A stretch of DNA of 58,473 nucleotides from Halobacteriales archaeon QS_6_64_34 (GTDB lineage Archaea; Halobacteriota; Halobacteria; Halobacteriales; Haloarculaceae): assembly GCA_003020925.1 (NCBI GenBank), contig PXRT01000011.1, positions 1 through 58,473 on the forward strand, given 5' to 3'. The notes under the pieces were generated by a model. It made no database searches. It saw nothing but the letters and a program-made list of their open reading frames with translations, and had not been told where the DNA came from. Numbering within the stretch: the stretch's first letter is position 1; every line of letters starts with the position of its first letter. Shown here piece after piece: positions 50,516-58,473 of the stretch. Made by a program: the position numbers and the translations under genes.

Positions 50516-51553
50516 ATGAGTCTCCGGGCGGGTGACTGGCGCGAGCGCATCGACGACGTCGACGCCGCACTCATCGACGGGTTCCAGAGTGATTTCCCCG
50601 TGTGTGAGCGGCCCTTCGACGCCGTCGGGGACCGGCTGGACATCCCGGGCGAGGAAGCACTAGAGCGCGTCAGGTCGCTGCGCGAAGATGGCATTATCCG
50701 ACGCTTTGGCGCCGTACTGAACCCGCCGGTTATCGGCTCCTCGACGCTGGCCGCCGTGTCAGTTCCGGAAGCGCGCTTCGACGAAGTCGCCGCCGTCATC
50801 AACGACTACCGGCAGGTGAATCACAACTACGCTCGCGACCACACGTGGAACATGTGGTTTGTCGTCACCGCCGGCTCCCGCGCCAAACGGGACGAAATCC
50901 TCACAGACATCGAGGCCCGCACGGGCTGTTCGGTGCTCGTCCTCCCGATGCTGACCGACTACTACATCGACCTGGAGTTTCCCGTCGTGAACAGCGACCG
51001 ATTTGCCCGGGAATCTATCGAGGGGACCGACGCCAGCGCCACCCGAATCAGCGAGGACGCCGCTGTGGACCTCTCGGCGCTGGACCGACGGCTCCTGCTC
51101 GAGATACAGTCGGGGTTCCCGCTCTCGGCGACGCCCTACCGGGATATCTCGACGGCCATCGGTGCCGACGTGAGTGACGTGCTCGCGGCCATCGAGCGCC
51201 TGCGTGAGGCGGGCTGTATCAAACGCGTTGGCTGTGTCGTCAACCACATCACCACCGGCTTCGACAACAACTGCATGGTGGTCTGGGACGTTCCCGACGG
51301 TCGGCTCGACGAACTGGGCGAGCGCGTCGGCGAACTCCCCTACGTCACGCTGTGTTATCACCGCCCGCGCCGGCCCGAGCAAGAGTGGCCATACAACCTC
51401 TTTACCATGATTCACGGCCGGGACGCCGACGCCGTCGACGAGAAGATAGACGAGCTCTCGACGGCGTATCTCCCCGTCGACCACGACCGGCTCTACTCCA
51501 CGGCCACGCTCAAACAGACGGGTGCCCGCTACGACGACATCGTCGGTGAGTGA
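50516..51553 (+). CDS. ahbAB: Siroheme decarboxylase, AhbA and AhbB fused
   Basis: A 345-residue protein with two tandem Lrp-fold units: first (about 10-170) with an HTH-like SLREDGIIRRFGAVLNPPVI and VNHNYARDHTWNMWFVV, second (about 180-345) with RLREAGCIKRVGCVVNHITT and VTLCYHRPRRPEQEWPYNLFT. Together they decarboxylate siroheme to didecarboxysiroheme in the alternative heme pathway. In many archaea the two subunits are separate genes; here they are one chain. Single gene. Confidence 0.87.
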   Translation: MSLRAGDWRERIDDVDAALIDGFQSDFPVCERPFDAVGDRLDIPGEEALERVRSLREDGIIRRFGAVLNPPVIGSSTLAAVSVPEARFDEVAAVINDYRQVNHNYARDHTWNMWFVVTAGSRAKRDEILTDIEARTGCSVLVLPMLTDYYIDLEFPVVNSDRFARESIEGTDASATRISEDAAVDLSALDRRLLLEIQSGFPLSATPYRDISTAIGADVSDVLAAIERLREAGCIKRVGCVVNHITTGFDNNCMVVWDVPDGRLDELGERVGELPYVTLCYHRPRRPEQEWPYNLFTMIHGRDADAVDEKIDELSTAYLPVDHDRLYSTATLKQTGARYDDIVGE

Positions 51554-51669
51554 CGAATAACACCGTATTGCTCCGTGGCCCCGACACCCCGTTGGCGGTC
51601 GGGTAGTTTCACGCTGCGTTAATTGCCACAACCCTTTTGTTATCTTTGTGCCTCCTATAAGCCGAGACA

Positions 51670-52260
51670 ATGTCAGAACCTGGGGGGGCGAAGATACTCA
51701 TCGTCGACGACGACGTTGACGTGGCAGAGACGTACGCATCACAGCTGTCGGGAGAGTACGATGTCGAGACAGTCTACAGCGGCCAGGACGCACTGGAGGT
51801 GCTCTCCCCGGCAGTCGATATCGTGCTGCTCGACCGTCGGATGCCGAGGCTCTCGGGCTGTGAGGTGCTCGAGACCATTCGGGAGCGCGGGCTGGAGACG
51901 CGCGTCGCGATGGTCACGGGGGAGGAGGCCGACTACGATATCATCGAGATGCCCTTCGACGACTACGTCCAGAAACCGGTCACTGAGGGGGCGCTGCTGG
52001 GGACAGTCTCTCACCTCGCCCGGTGTCTGACCTACGAAGAGCAGCTGCGTGCGTACTACGCGCTGACGGCAAAGCGGGCCGCCCTCATCCAGAGCAAGAC
52101 CCTCGAGGAACTGGCCGAAAGTGACCAGTTCAGCGACCTCGAAGCGGATATCGAGGCGGCCGAAGCGGCACTGGCGGAGCTGGTGGCCGACTTCGACCCG
52201 ACCGACTTCGACCGGGCGTTCCGGGACATCGAACGGGCGGACCCCCCGACGGCCGACTGA
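51670..52260 (+). CDS. HalX-domain response regulator
   Basis: A 196-residue protein: receiver domain with [13 protein letters not shown] (acidic residues), phospho-acceptor in [10 protein letters not shown] and Lys in [11 protein letters not shown], then the HalX domain ([21 protein letters not shown]) and an acidic tail. Same architecture as the gene at 32749. No kinase is adjacent. Confidence 0.9.
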   Translation: MSEPGGAKILIVDDDVDVAETYASQLSGEYDVETVYSGQDALEVLSPAVDIVLLDRRMPRLSGCEVLETIRERGLETRVAMVTGEEADYDIIEMPFDDYVQKPVTEGALLGTVSHLARCLTYEEQLRAYYALTAKRAALIQSKTLEELAESDQFSDLEADIEAAEAALAELVADFDPTDFDRAFRDIERADPPTAD

Positions 52261-52364
52261 CTCCGTTTTTCACTGTCGGCCGACCCCGCCGGGCTGGAAA
52301 TTCCCGTTTCTGTACGTCTGTGGGTTCCGAAAGCACTAACCGAGTCTCGTCCCAAGCGAGGCCA

Positions 52365-53297
52365 ATGAGTCAACAACTCCCGGACGTGCAGGCGTCGAGT
52401 CCGGACGTAACCGTCGGTCTCAACCGCGTCGGTGTCACCGGTGTCGAGAAGCTCGTCAAGCTGGGCCGGCGCGACCGGGACCCAATCGTGCTCATGGCCG
52501 AATTCGAAGTGTTCGTCGACCTCCCCTCCTGGCGGAAAGGCGCGGACATGTCCCGGAACATGGAAGTCATCGACGAGACCCTGGAGACGGCCGTCTCCGA
52601 GGAGGCTTACCGGGTCGAGGATGTCTGTGGCGACGCCGCCGAGCTCCTCCTGGAGAAACACGACTACACCACCAAAGCCGAGGTGCGGATGGAAGCCGAC
52701 TACGTCACCCACGAGTCGACGCCCGAAAGCGGGATGGCCACTCAGTCGACGGCGACCATCATCGCCTCGGCGACGGCCACCGAGGACGGCACCAGCGAGG
52801 AAATCGGCGCCCAGGTCACCGGGATGACGGTCTGTCCCTGTTCGCAGGGGATGTCCGCCGCCCGCGCCCGTGAGACCCTCCAGAGCATGGCCGTCGAAGA
52901 CGACGTAATCGACGAGTTCCTCCAGCAGATGCCCCAGGCCGGTCACTCACAGCGGGGTCACGCCACGCTGACCGTCGAGAGCGACGGCGCCCCCGAGGTC
53001 GACCTGAACGAGCTCATCGATGTCGCACGGGACTCCATGAGCGCGCGCATCTACAACCTCGCCAAGCGCCCCGACGAGGACCACATGACCTACGAGGCCC
53101 ACAAGGACGCGAAGTTCGTCGAGGACTGCGTCCGAGCGCTGGCCGAGGGCGTCGTCGACCGCTTCCCCGACCTCCCCGATGAGGCCATCGTCTACATGGA
53201 ACAGTCGAACGACGAGTCCATCCACCAGCACAACGCCCACGCAGAGCGCATGGCGAAGCTGGAAGACCTGCGGGCCGAAGTTGTGGCCGAGGAGTAG
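52365..53297 (+). CDS. mptA: GTP cyclohydrolase MptA (FolE2 family)
   Basis: A 310-residue GCYH-IB enzyme: GTP to a dihydroneopterin cyclic phosphate, first step of archaeal pterin synthesis. The metal-site motif is [12 protein letters not shown] (Cys), with GHSQRGHAT and a C-terminal His ([10 protein letters not shown]). The ATG at 52365 gives family length. Its product would feed the folate/methanopterin-type carriers used by Mch encoded at 34.4 kb. Confidence 0.93.
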   Translation: MSQQLPDVQASSPDVTVGLNRVGVTGVEKLVKLGRRDRDPIVLMAEFEVFVDLPSWRKGADMSRNMEVIDETLETAVSEEAYRVEDVCGDAAELLLEKHDYTTKAEVRMEADYVTHESTPESGMATQSTATIIASATATEDGTSEEIGAQVTGMTVCPCSQGMSAARARETLQSMAVEDDVIDEFLQQMPQAGHSQRGHATLTVESDGAPEVDLNELIDVARDSMSARIYNLAKRPDEDHMTYEAHKDAKFVEDCVRALAEGVVDRFPDLPDEAIVYMEQSNDESIHQHNAHAERMAKLEDLRAEVVAEE

Positions 53298-53310
53298 CAG
53301 GCGCTTCTTT

Positions 53311-54117
53311 TCAGGGCGGTCCGACGGGCGTGGCCTCGACCCAGTGTTCGGTGACGGCCTCGCTGACGTCGGCGGTGAACTCGGGGTCTTTCAGGTCGAT
53401 GACGCCGAAGGTCTCGTCCCGCCCCAGCGGGTGGGGGACCTCGATACAGACCTCGGTGTCGTCGATGAGTTCGAACGTCGTCGAGACGTGTTCGCTGTAG
53501 CGGGCGCTGTAGTTGTTGTACGCCGACAGTCGCTGGTAGTACGCGCGGTTTGCGCCCTCGGGGAGGCGTTTGAAGAGGTCGCGTTCGACCAGCAGGGAGA
53601 CCTCGACGCCGCGTTCGAGCGCGGTCACCAGTTCGTCGACGACGCGCTCGGTCGCTTCGACGAAGTCCAGCTGCTGGGCGGGCGGGGAGCTGACGACGAC
53701 GATGCGGTCGTCGGCGGCGGCCAGTCGCTCGAGCAGGAGGTTCAGCGTCTCCTCCGGGCCGACGGCGGCGGTCCAGAACGGCTCCTCGACGTGGTCGCCG
53801 GCCTCCAGCTGGTCGCCAAGCTCCGAGACGATGTCCTCGTACTGCTTGGCCTTCGCTTCGAGTTCCGCCTTCTTGTCGTCGAGCAGTCGGTCCAGCGCCG
53901 TCTCGGGCTCGACGGCGACGTATTTCTTCGGGCGGCTGGCCGTCTGACTGCGTACCAGCCGGTAGGTCTCTAAGCTGTTGAGCACGTCGTAGATGCGACC
54001 CATCGGGACGTTGCTGGCCCGGGAGAGCGCCTTGGCCGTCGTCGGCCCGGTGTCCAGTAGCGACCGGAACACACGGGCCTCGTACTCGGAGAGACCCAGG
54101 TCTCGCAGACTCGGCAT
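53311..54117 (-). CDS. TrmB-family transcriptional regulator
   Basis: A 268-residue regulator: an N-terminal winged helix (LRDLGLSEYEARVFRSLLD through VPMGRIYDVLNSLE, residues 3-55), a coiled coil (about 85-105), then a PLD-like effector domain (EETLNLLLERLAAADDRIVVV). TrmB proteins sense sugars or related ligands; the ligand here is unknown. An AT-rich segment (54139-54160) precedes it. Confidence 0.88.
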   Translation of the reverse strand: MPSLRDLGLSEYEARVFRSLLDTGPTTAKALSRASNVPMGRIYDVLNSLETYRLVRSQTASRPKKYVAVEPETALDRLLDDKKAELEAKAKQYEDIVSELGDQLEAGDHVEEPFWTAAVGPEETLNLLLERLAAADDRIVVVSSPPAQQLDFVEATERVVDELVTALERGVEVSLLVERDLFKRLPEGANRAYYQRLSAYNNYSARYSEHVSTTFELIDDTEVCIEVPHPLGRDETFGVIDLKDPEFTADVSEAVTEHWVEATPVGPP

Positions 54118-54166
54118 ACAGTATCCTCTCGGCCGATAGACAAAAACTAATTGGTTGTTTACTGTT

Positions 54167-55783
54167 TCATTCGCCGCCGGTCAGTGCCGCGTCGAGTTCC
54201 CGTGGCGTAGTGCCCTCGGCGGTGACGGACTCGCCCTCGAAGCGACGGGCGACGCCGTCGCCGTCGGGGTCGGGCACCACGGTCGTCTCGTGGTCGGCCA
54301 GGCGGAGGGCCGCCCGGTGGAGGGCCGTCCCGGCGTCGGTCCCGACGACGAGTCGCTGCGGGTCCCGGAGGCGGGCGGCAACGCTCGCGTAGCCGGCCAC
54401 CTCGACGCCCATCCGCTCGGCGGCGCCGGCGAACGATTCGATGGCGTCGCGGGCGACCGCTCGATACGTTTCGTCGCCGGTGAGCGCCGCGAGGTCGACC
54501 AGCGCGTCGGCCAGTTCCACCGTCGAGTCCAGCGGGTGCAGCGACCGACCGCAGAGACCGGCACCGGTGTCGGGGCCGTCCCGGAACGCCCCGCTTGCCT
54601 GCTTGCGGTGCTCGATAGTCCAGTCGGCGACGGCCTCGGCGGGCCCGCCCTCGCCCAGCACCTGCCAGCTCGTCGTCAGCCCCTGTAACAACCCGGCCTG
54701 GTCGACGAGCAGCCCGCGGTGGCTGTCGGCGTCGTCGTCGTGAATCACCGCGCCCGCCCCGTCGACGAGCTGTGTACAGACGTACTCGCGTGCGCGCTCC
54801 GCGTACCGCTTGGCCCGCTCGTCGTCCGTGTAGGCGTGGGCCCACAGCAACCCGTCGATTGCGAGCCCGTTCCGGTCGGCGAAGACGGTCGTATCGACGT
54901 GGGGCGGGTCCCGGTCCTCCCGGTCCGTGGCGCTGGCCCCGTAGTAGTCGTTGTCCCCGGCCTGACTGCCCGCGAAGGCGTCACCGGTCCAGAGGTCCGT
55001 CGTCAGATACTCCACGGTCCGCATGGCCGTGTCCCGATAGGCCTCCGTGCCGGTATAGCGGTAGCCGTGGGCGAAGGCCCGCACCAGCGCCGCGTTCTCG
55101 TCCAGCAGTTTCTCCCGGCGCGGGTTCGACCAGTCACGCCCCGTCGCGTAGCGGTAGAAGCCGCCGTCGTAGGTGTCAAGCAGGTGGGTCTGGATTGCCT
55201 CCAGCGTGCGCGTGGCCTGGTCCCGAGCGCGCACGAGGGCGAACTCGATGGTCCGGGCCAGCGGGAACTTCACGTCCGAGCCCCAGCCACCGAACTCCTC
55301 GTCGAACGACCCCAGCAGCTGTTCGACCATGTGTTCCTCGATGCGGGGGGTCAACTCGCCGGCCGGCGGCGCCTCGTCCTGCAGTTGGCGCGGGACGGAG
55401 CCGGCGTCGGTCCCCTTCGCGTCCCACGACTCACGCACCGAGTCGAGGATGCCCCGAAACCCCTCCGGTCCCAGGAACGTCGAGCCGCTGATGACCTCGC
55501 CGTCGGGCGTCAGAAACACCGTTGACGGGAACCCACCCATCGTGTATCGCTCGCGGACGAGGGGGTTCCGGTCGGCGTCGACTCTGACCGGCACGAACCC
55601 GTCGTTGATGTTGGCCGCGATGCGTGGCTCGCCGAAGACGCCCCGGTCCATCGCCCGACACTCCGGGCTCCAGGGCACCGACAGCGAGAGCAGGAGTGGC
55701 TTGCCGCTCCCGGCGGCCCGCTCGAACGTCTCGGGCCCCCACTCGCGCCACTCCACCTTCGTGTCCGCTGCGAACTCGTCCAT
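54167..55783 (-). CDS. Thioredoxin-fold/DUF255 protein (spermatogenesis-associated 20-like), lacks CxxC
   Basis: A 538-residue protein. The N-terminal thioredoxin-like domain contains VPWSPECRAMDRGVF where the family has CHWCHVM, so only one Cys remains; GGFPSTVFLTPDG keeps the cis-Pro region. The rest is an alpha/alpha barrel (GGWGSDVKFPLA, DENAALVRAFAHGYRYT, DRNGLAIDGLLWAHAY). Function of the family is unsettled. Start at 55783 chosen because the longer frame reads into repeat R1 copy 4. Confidence 0.85.
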   Translation of the reverse strand: MDEFAADTKVEWREWGPETFERAAGSGKPLLLSLSVPWSPECRAMDRGVFGEPRIAANINDGFVPVRVDADRNPLVRERYTMGGFPSTVFLTPDGEVISGSTFLGPEGFRGILDSVRESWDAKGTDAGSVPRQLQDEAPPAGELTPRIEEHMVEQLLGSFDEEFGGWGSDVKFPLARTIEFALVRARDQATRTLEAIQTHLLDTYDGGFYRYATGRDWSNPRREKLLDENAALVRAFAHGYRYTGTEAYRDTAMRTVEYLTTDLWTGDAFAGSQAGDNDYYGASATDREDRDPPHVDTTVFADRNGLAIDGLLWAHAYTDDERAKRYAERAREYVCTQLVDGAGAVIHDDDADSHRGLLVDQAGLLQGLTTSWQVLGEGGPAEAVADWTIEHRKQASGAFRDGPDTGAGLCGRSLHPLDSTVELADALVDLAALTGDETYRAVARDAIESFAGAAERMGVEVAGYASVAARLRDPQRLVVGTDAGTALHRAALRLADHETTVVPDPDGDGVARRFEGESVTAEGTTPRELDAALTGGE

Positions 55784-55900
55784 ACCCGCTCTCGGTGACG
55801 GGTACACATATGGGCTGTCACTCCGCCCAAACGTGCGACTAGAAGAAACTGGAACTGACACTTCCAGACTAGTGGGAGCAGTCGGTGACACTACCGGAAA

Positions 55901-56089
55901 CAGCCAGAAAGCCCCGAACGGTTCGCCCCTTTCAGTCCCGCCCGTAGCCGGTTGGTCAAACAGCGCTGGGCGGGACTGAAAGGGGCGACTGGCTAAACGA
56001 CGGCGGCTGATGCAAGCACTGCAACGAGCGCAGCGAGTGAAGCGCGCAGCGAAGCCCCCGAGTTTAGCCAGTCGGGGCTTTCTGGCTGT
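55901..56089 (-). repeat. Intergenic repeat family R1, copy 4 (with an extra long stem)
   Basis: Perfect 15-base outer arms (55901-55915 and 56075-56089). Inner stem GACTGGCTAAAC (55987-55998) with GTTTAGCCAGTC (56063-56074), 12 of 12. A further perfect 20-bp stem (55924-55943 with 55968-55987) is not seen in the other copies. It fills much of the 440-bp gap between the divergent DUF255 and P450 genes. Confidence 0.88.
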
Positions 56090-56094
56090 CAGTT

Positions 56095-56150
56095 TGACCT
56101 CCTCCCCGCGCTAAAGCGCGAGGTTTTGCGCCTGTTCATCCCATAACGTA
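56095..56150 (-). pseudogene. Remnant of an IS1341-type (TnpB) right end
   Basis: On the minus strand the hairpin GCGCTTTAGCGC is followed by GGGGAGGAGGTC, like the terminal hairpin of haloarchaeal IS200/IS605-IS1341 elements. A degenerate frame just before it reads KPRALARG, typical of a TnpB end in my memory. No TnpB core remains. Confidence 0.5.
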
Positions 56151-56223
56151 CCGTGGAGATACTCACTACAACCACGTTTGCTAGGACGAAAGACCGAACT
56201 GTCCACCGTCCCAACCCCGAGCA

Positions 56224-57594
56224 ATGGCAACACGAGAGGTGGACCACCCAGGGCCGGTCACGCCCGGGGACCGACCGCCCCGCCTCGGCCGCGTGCCCGT
56301 CCTCGACAACACCCTCTCGATGTTGCGGGACCCGCTTGGCTTTTACGACCGCGTGGGCGCGATGGACGCCGACGTGGTGGGGTACAACGTCGCGGGGACG
56401 ACGGGCTACTTCATCACGCATCCGGACCTCGTCGAGGAGATACTGGTCAGCGACGAGAGCAGCTACGAGAAGGGGGCGCTGCTCCAGCGCTCGCTCGGGG
56501 AGTACATCGGCGAAGGCCTCTTTCTACTGGAGGGCGAGGAGTGGAAAGAACAGCGGACGGCGCTTCAGCCCGCCTTCTACCGGGAGAAAATCGCCGCCTA
56601 CGGCGAGTCGATGACCGACTTCGCCGCCGCGACCGGCGACGGCTGGACCGACGGCGAGCGCGTCGACATGTTGCCCGAGATGCGCGAATACACCCTGCGC
56701 GTCCTCGGGAAGACGCTGCTGGACGTGGATATCGACCGCACCGCCGGGGCCCTGAAGCCGCTGCTCGATGCGCTCCGTGAGCGATTGGACCCCCGCTCGC
56801 TGTCGGCCTACGTCCCGCTTGCGGTGCCGACGCCGACAAACCGCCGGGTGCGGTCGGCCCGCGCGAACTTCGAGGCGACGCTCGACGACATCATCGCCGA
56901 GCGCCAGGCCGAGAGCGCCAAAGAGCGCGCGGCCCGCGACGACGTGCTCTCACTGCTGCTGTCGCTGGACGAAGCGACGATGAATCGGGAGCGACTGGGG
57001 CATCAGCTCCTGACCTTCCTGGTGGCGGGCCACGACACGACGGCGCTGACCCTGACGTATACGTGGTTCCTGCTGGGCCACCATCCCGAGCGCCAGCGGA
57101 AGCTCCGCGAGGAACTCGACTCGGTGCTGGGCGGTGTGGACCCCACTCCCGAGGACCTCTTTGACCTCCCCTACCTCGATGACGTACTGACCGAGACGCT
57201 ACGGCTCTACCCGGCCGCCTTTACCACCTTTCGCCAGCCCACCGAGCCGGTGACGCTCGGGGGCTACGACATCGGCCCGGACGCCCAACTGACGGTTCCC
57301 CAGTGGCTCGTCCACCGCGACGGCCGCTGGTACGACGACCCCGACGCCTTCCGGCCCGAGCGCTGGACCGACGAGTTCGAAGCTCAGTTGCCCGACTACG
57401 CCTACTACCCCTTCGGCGGCGGCCCCCGCCACTGCATCGGGATGCGCTTTGCCCGGATGGAAGCGAAACTCGCCATCGCGACGCTGGCCCGGCGTTACCG
57501 CTTCGAGACCCTGACCGAGCCACCGCTCGACCTGGCGATGCGAATCACGCTCTCGCCGACCGACCCCGTGACGGTTCGGGTACACGAGCGGTAA
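56224..57594 (+). CDS. Cytochrome P450
   Basis: A 456-residue soluble P450. I-helix AGHDTTALTLTYTW, K-helix ETLR (Glu near 324) and heme loop FGGGPRHCIGMRFARMEAKL (Cys near 404) are all intact. It hydroxylates an unknown substrate; haloarchaeal CYP174-like proteins are the likely relatives. It is divergent from the DUF255 gene and preceded by repeat R1 copy 4. A redox partner is not adjacent; the ferredoxin at 46.2 kb is one candidate. Confidence 0.95.
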   Translation: MATREVDHPGPVTPGDRPPRLGRVPVLDNTLSMLRDPLGFYDRVGAMDADVVGYNVAGTTGYFITHPDLVEEILVSDESSYEKGALLQRSLGEYIGEGLFLLEGEEWKEQRTALQPAFYREKIAAYGESMTDFAAATGDGWTDGERVDMLPEMREYTLRVLGKTLLDVDIDRTAGALKPLLDALRERLDPRSLSAYVPLAVPTPTNRRVRSARANFEATLDDIIAERQAESAKERAARDDVLSLLLSLDEATMNRERLGHQLLTFLVAGHDTTALTLTYTWFLLGHHPERQRKLREELDSVLGGVDPTPEDLFDLPYLDDVLTETLRLYPAAFTTFRQPTEPVTLGGYDIGPDAQLTVPQWLVHRDGRWYDDPDAFRPERWTDEFEAQLPDYAYYPFGGGPRHCIGMRFARMEAKLAIATLARRYRFETLTEPPLDLAMRITLSPTDPVTVRVHER

Positions 57595-57667
57595 TTACAC
57601 CGCGTTCTCGGGCAGTCACTTCGCTCACGTCTCGCTGCTCGCGGGTCACTCCGTTCCCCGCTCGCTA

Positions 57668-57700
57668 TTCGAGGCCTCCCTTCGGTCGGCCTCGCTATCC
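57668..57700. repeat. Short repeat shared with the rpl22 tail
   Basis: TTCGAGGCCTC (57668-57678) and GGCCTCGCTATCC (57688-57700) recur in the end of rpl22 (27464-27481, adjoining). The rest of the 140-bp gap between P450 and fxsA holds no gene. Confidence 0.4.
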
Positions 57701-57734
57701 AAAAGCGTTTGACCCAGGGCCTACAAGCCGAGGT

Positions 57735-58325
57735 ATGCTCCGGGCTATCGCCCTGTTGTTGCTCATTCCGCTGTTCGACGCGGTGTTGCTCGTCGCGCTC
57801 GCGACGGGCGTTATCTATCCGGTCCCGCCGCTGGTTATCGTGGCAATCGTCGTTCTCACCGCGCTGGTCGGGATGTTGCTCGTCCGTGCGGAGGGGCGCG
57901 CGACGCTCCAGAAGATACAGCAGAAGCTCGCGACCGGCGAGGTGCCGACGAACGAACTCATCGACGGCGGGCTACTCGTCGCCGCCGGCGCGTTCTTCCT
58001 CACGCCCGGGCTCGTCACGGACTTCGTCGGCCTGCTGCTCGCGTTGCCGCCCACCCGCTACCCCATCCGCGCGGCGGTACGGCGGTGGGTGGTCCGCCCC
58101 TACATCAACGCCAAGACCGGCGGCTTCGCCTCCGGCCAGATATACATCGGCGGCTTCCCCGACGAGGAGGGCGCGGGGCCGAGTGGTGCGGGGCCCAGCG
58201 GTGCTGGACCGGGCGGTTCCGGCGGTGCTGGTCCGAGTGGGTCGGGCAGTGGCGACGCCAGCGGGAGCGGCTTCGACCCCAACGAAGCGACCGACGTGGA
58301 CTTCGAGGAACCCGACAATAACTGA
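57735..58325 (+). CDS. FxsA-family membrane protein
   Basis: A 196-residue protein. Residues 1-100 are FxsA: two N-terminal helices (AIALLLLIPLFDAVLLVAL and PLVIVAIVVLTALVGMLLV), the GEVPTNELIDGGLLVAAGAF motif and GLVTDFVGLLLALPPTRYP. The C-terminal region is hydrophilic and ends in a Gly/Ser/Ala/Pro tail of about 35 residues with repeated GAGPSG. FxsA interacts with phage-exclusion protein PifA in E. coli; the archaeal role is unknown. Confidence 0.88.
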   Translation: MLRAIALLLLIPLFDAVLLVALATGVIYPVPPLVIVAIVVLTALVGMLLVRAEGRATLQKIQQKLATGEVPTNELIDGGLLVAAGAFFLTPGLVTDFVGLLLALPPTRYPIRAAVRRWVVRPYINAKTGGFASGQIYIGGFPDEEGAGPSGAGPSGAGPGGSGGAGPSGSGSGDASGSGFDPNEATDVDFEEPDNN

Positions 58326-58423
58326 GAACGGCGGTGCTGGCACACAACCGACAGTAGCCTCCCCTGAGGCGGTTTCACAGCGGTAACAGCGCGGAAGCCC
58401 ACCCGCTTTAGCGGTGGGAGGAA
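58323..58423 (+). pseudogene. Remnant of an IS1341-type (TnpB) right end
   Basis: A short open frame (TENGGAGTQPTVASPEAVSQR then stop-like end) resembles a haloarchaeal TnpB C terminus and is followed by the hairpin CCCACCCGC-TTTA-GCGGTGGG (58398-58418) and GAGGAAG. It begins at the fxsA stop, so most of the element is missing. It continues the pattern at 56095-56150 in the other orientation. Confidence 0.5.
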
Positions 58424-58473
58424 GCGCGTAAGCTTGATTTGACTTCGGGAAGAACGGTAACACACGTCCATCA

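Noticed and set aside
57303..57734. Upstream extension of the fxsA frame into the P450 gene
   Set aside because: It is an out-of-frame Arg-rich reading of the P450 C terminus; FxsA similarity begins at the ATG at 57735.
1..58473. CRISPR array
   Set aside because: No regularly spaced direct repeats were seen. The repeats present are dispersed and palindromic.

Overview
The window is a GC-rich haloarchaeal chromosome segment. The proteins are strongly acidic, the genes are tightly packed, AT-rich TATA-like boxes lie about 25-30 bp before several start codons, and there are lineage markers: HalX response regulators, CetZ, MfnA, MptA, CofC, an archaeal Rnp1 and the archaeal S10/spc ribosomal gene order. 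From memory the ribosomal proteins look closest to Haloarcula, so Haloarculaceae is likely, but no search was run.

Layout. 1-7.4 kb: a VTT membrane protein, mfnA, a peroxiredoxin, ppsA, a PhzF protein and a site-2 protease, all minus strand. 7.4-12.5 kb: a condensin operon (coiled-coil protein, smc, scpA). 12.6-14.9 kb: two phoU paralogues, then the fused remains of a deleted trkA-trkH locus. 15.0-17.5 kb: a soluble chemotaxis transducer fused to a UgpB-like substrate-binding domain. 17.5-32.0 kb: one long minus-strand ribosomal superoperon (SPOUT methylase, L3 to L15, secY), in which L32e appears broken and L29 carries a palindromic in-frame insertion. 32.0-33.9 kb: tRNA-Gly with a duplicated 3' end, a HalX regulator, a repeat element and a decayed HalX gene. 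34-43.6 kb: thiamine-binding protein, mch, an NAD(P)-binding protein, a GTPBP1-like GTPase, phosphoglycolate phosphatase, a J-domain protein, cofC, a secreted/membrane protein, cetZ, an NDUFA9-like protein and tmk. 43.6-46.1 kb: a TrkA/Lrp-RAM regulatory cluster and tRNA-Leu. 46.1-58.5 kb: metabolic and regulatory genes including ferredoxin, MOSC, cyclophilin, a TrpD-like protein, a fused siroheme decarboxylase, HalX, mptA, TrmB, a DUF255 protein, P450 and fxsA, then traces of IS1341-type (TnpB) elements.

The most interesting structure is not a gene. Four copies of an intergenic element of about 145-205 bp (at 1, 33353, 49148 and 55901) share outer arms CAGCCAGAAAGCCCC/GGGGCTTTCTGGCTG and a conserved core, while an inner stem changes in sequence from copy to copy yet stays complementary. 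A second family (13504, 34320, 38647) always begins at the TGA stop codon of a gene, and a third palindrome (44024) starts directly after a TAG stop. The other main candidates are the MCP-UgpB fusion and the broken L32e gene.
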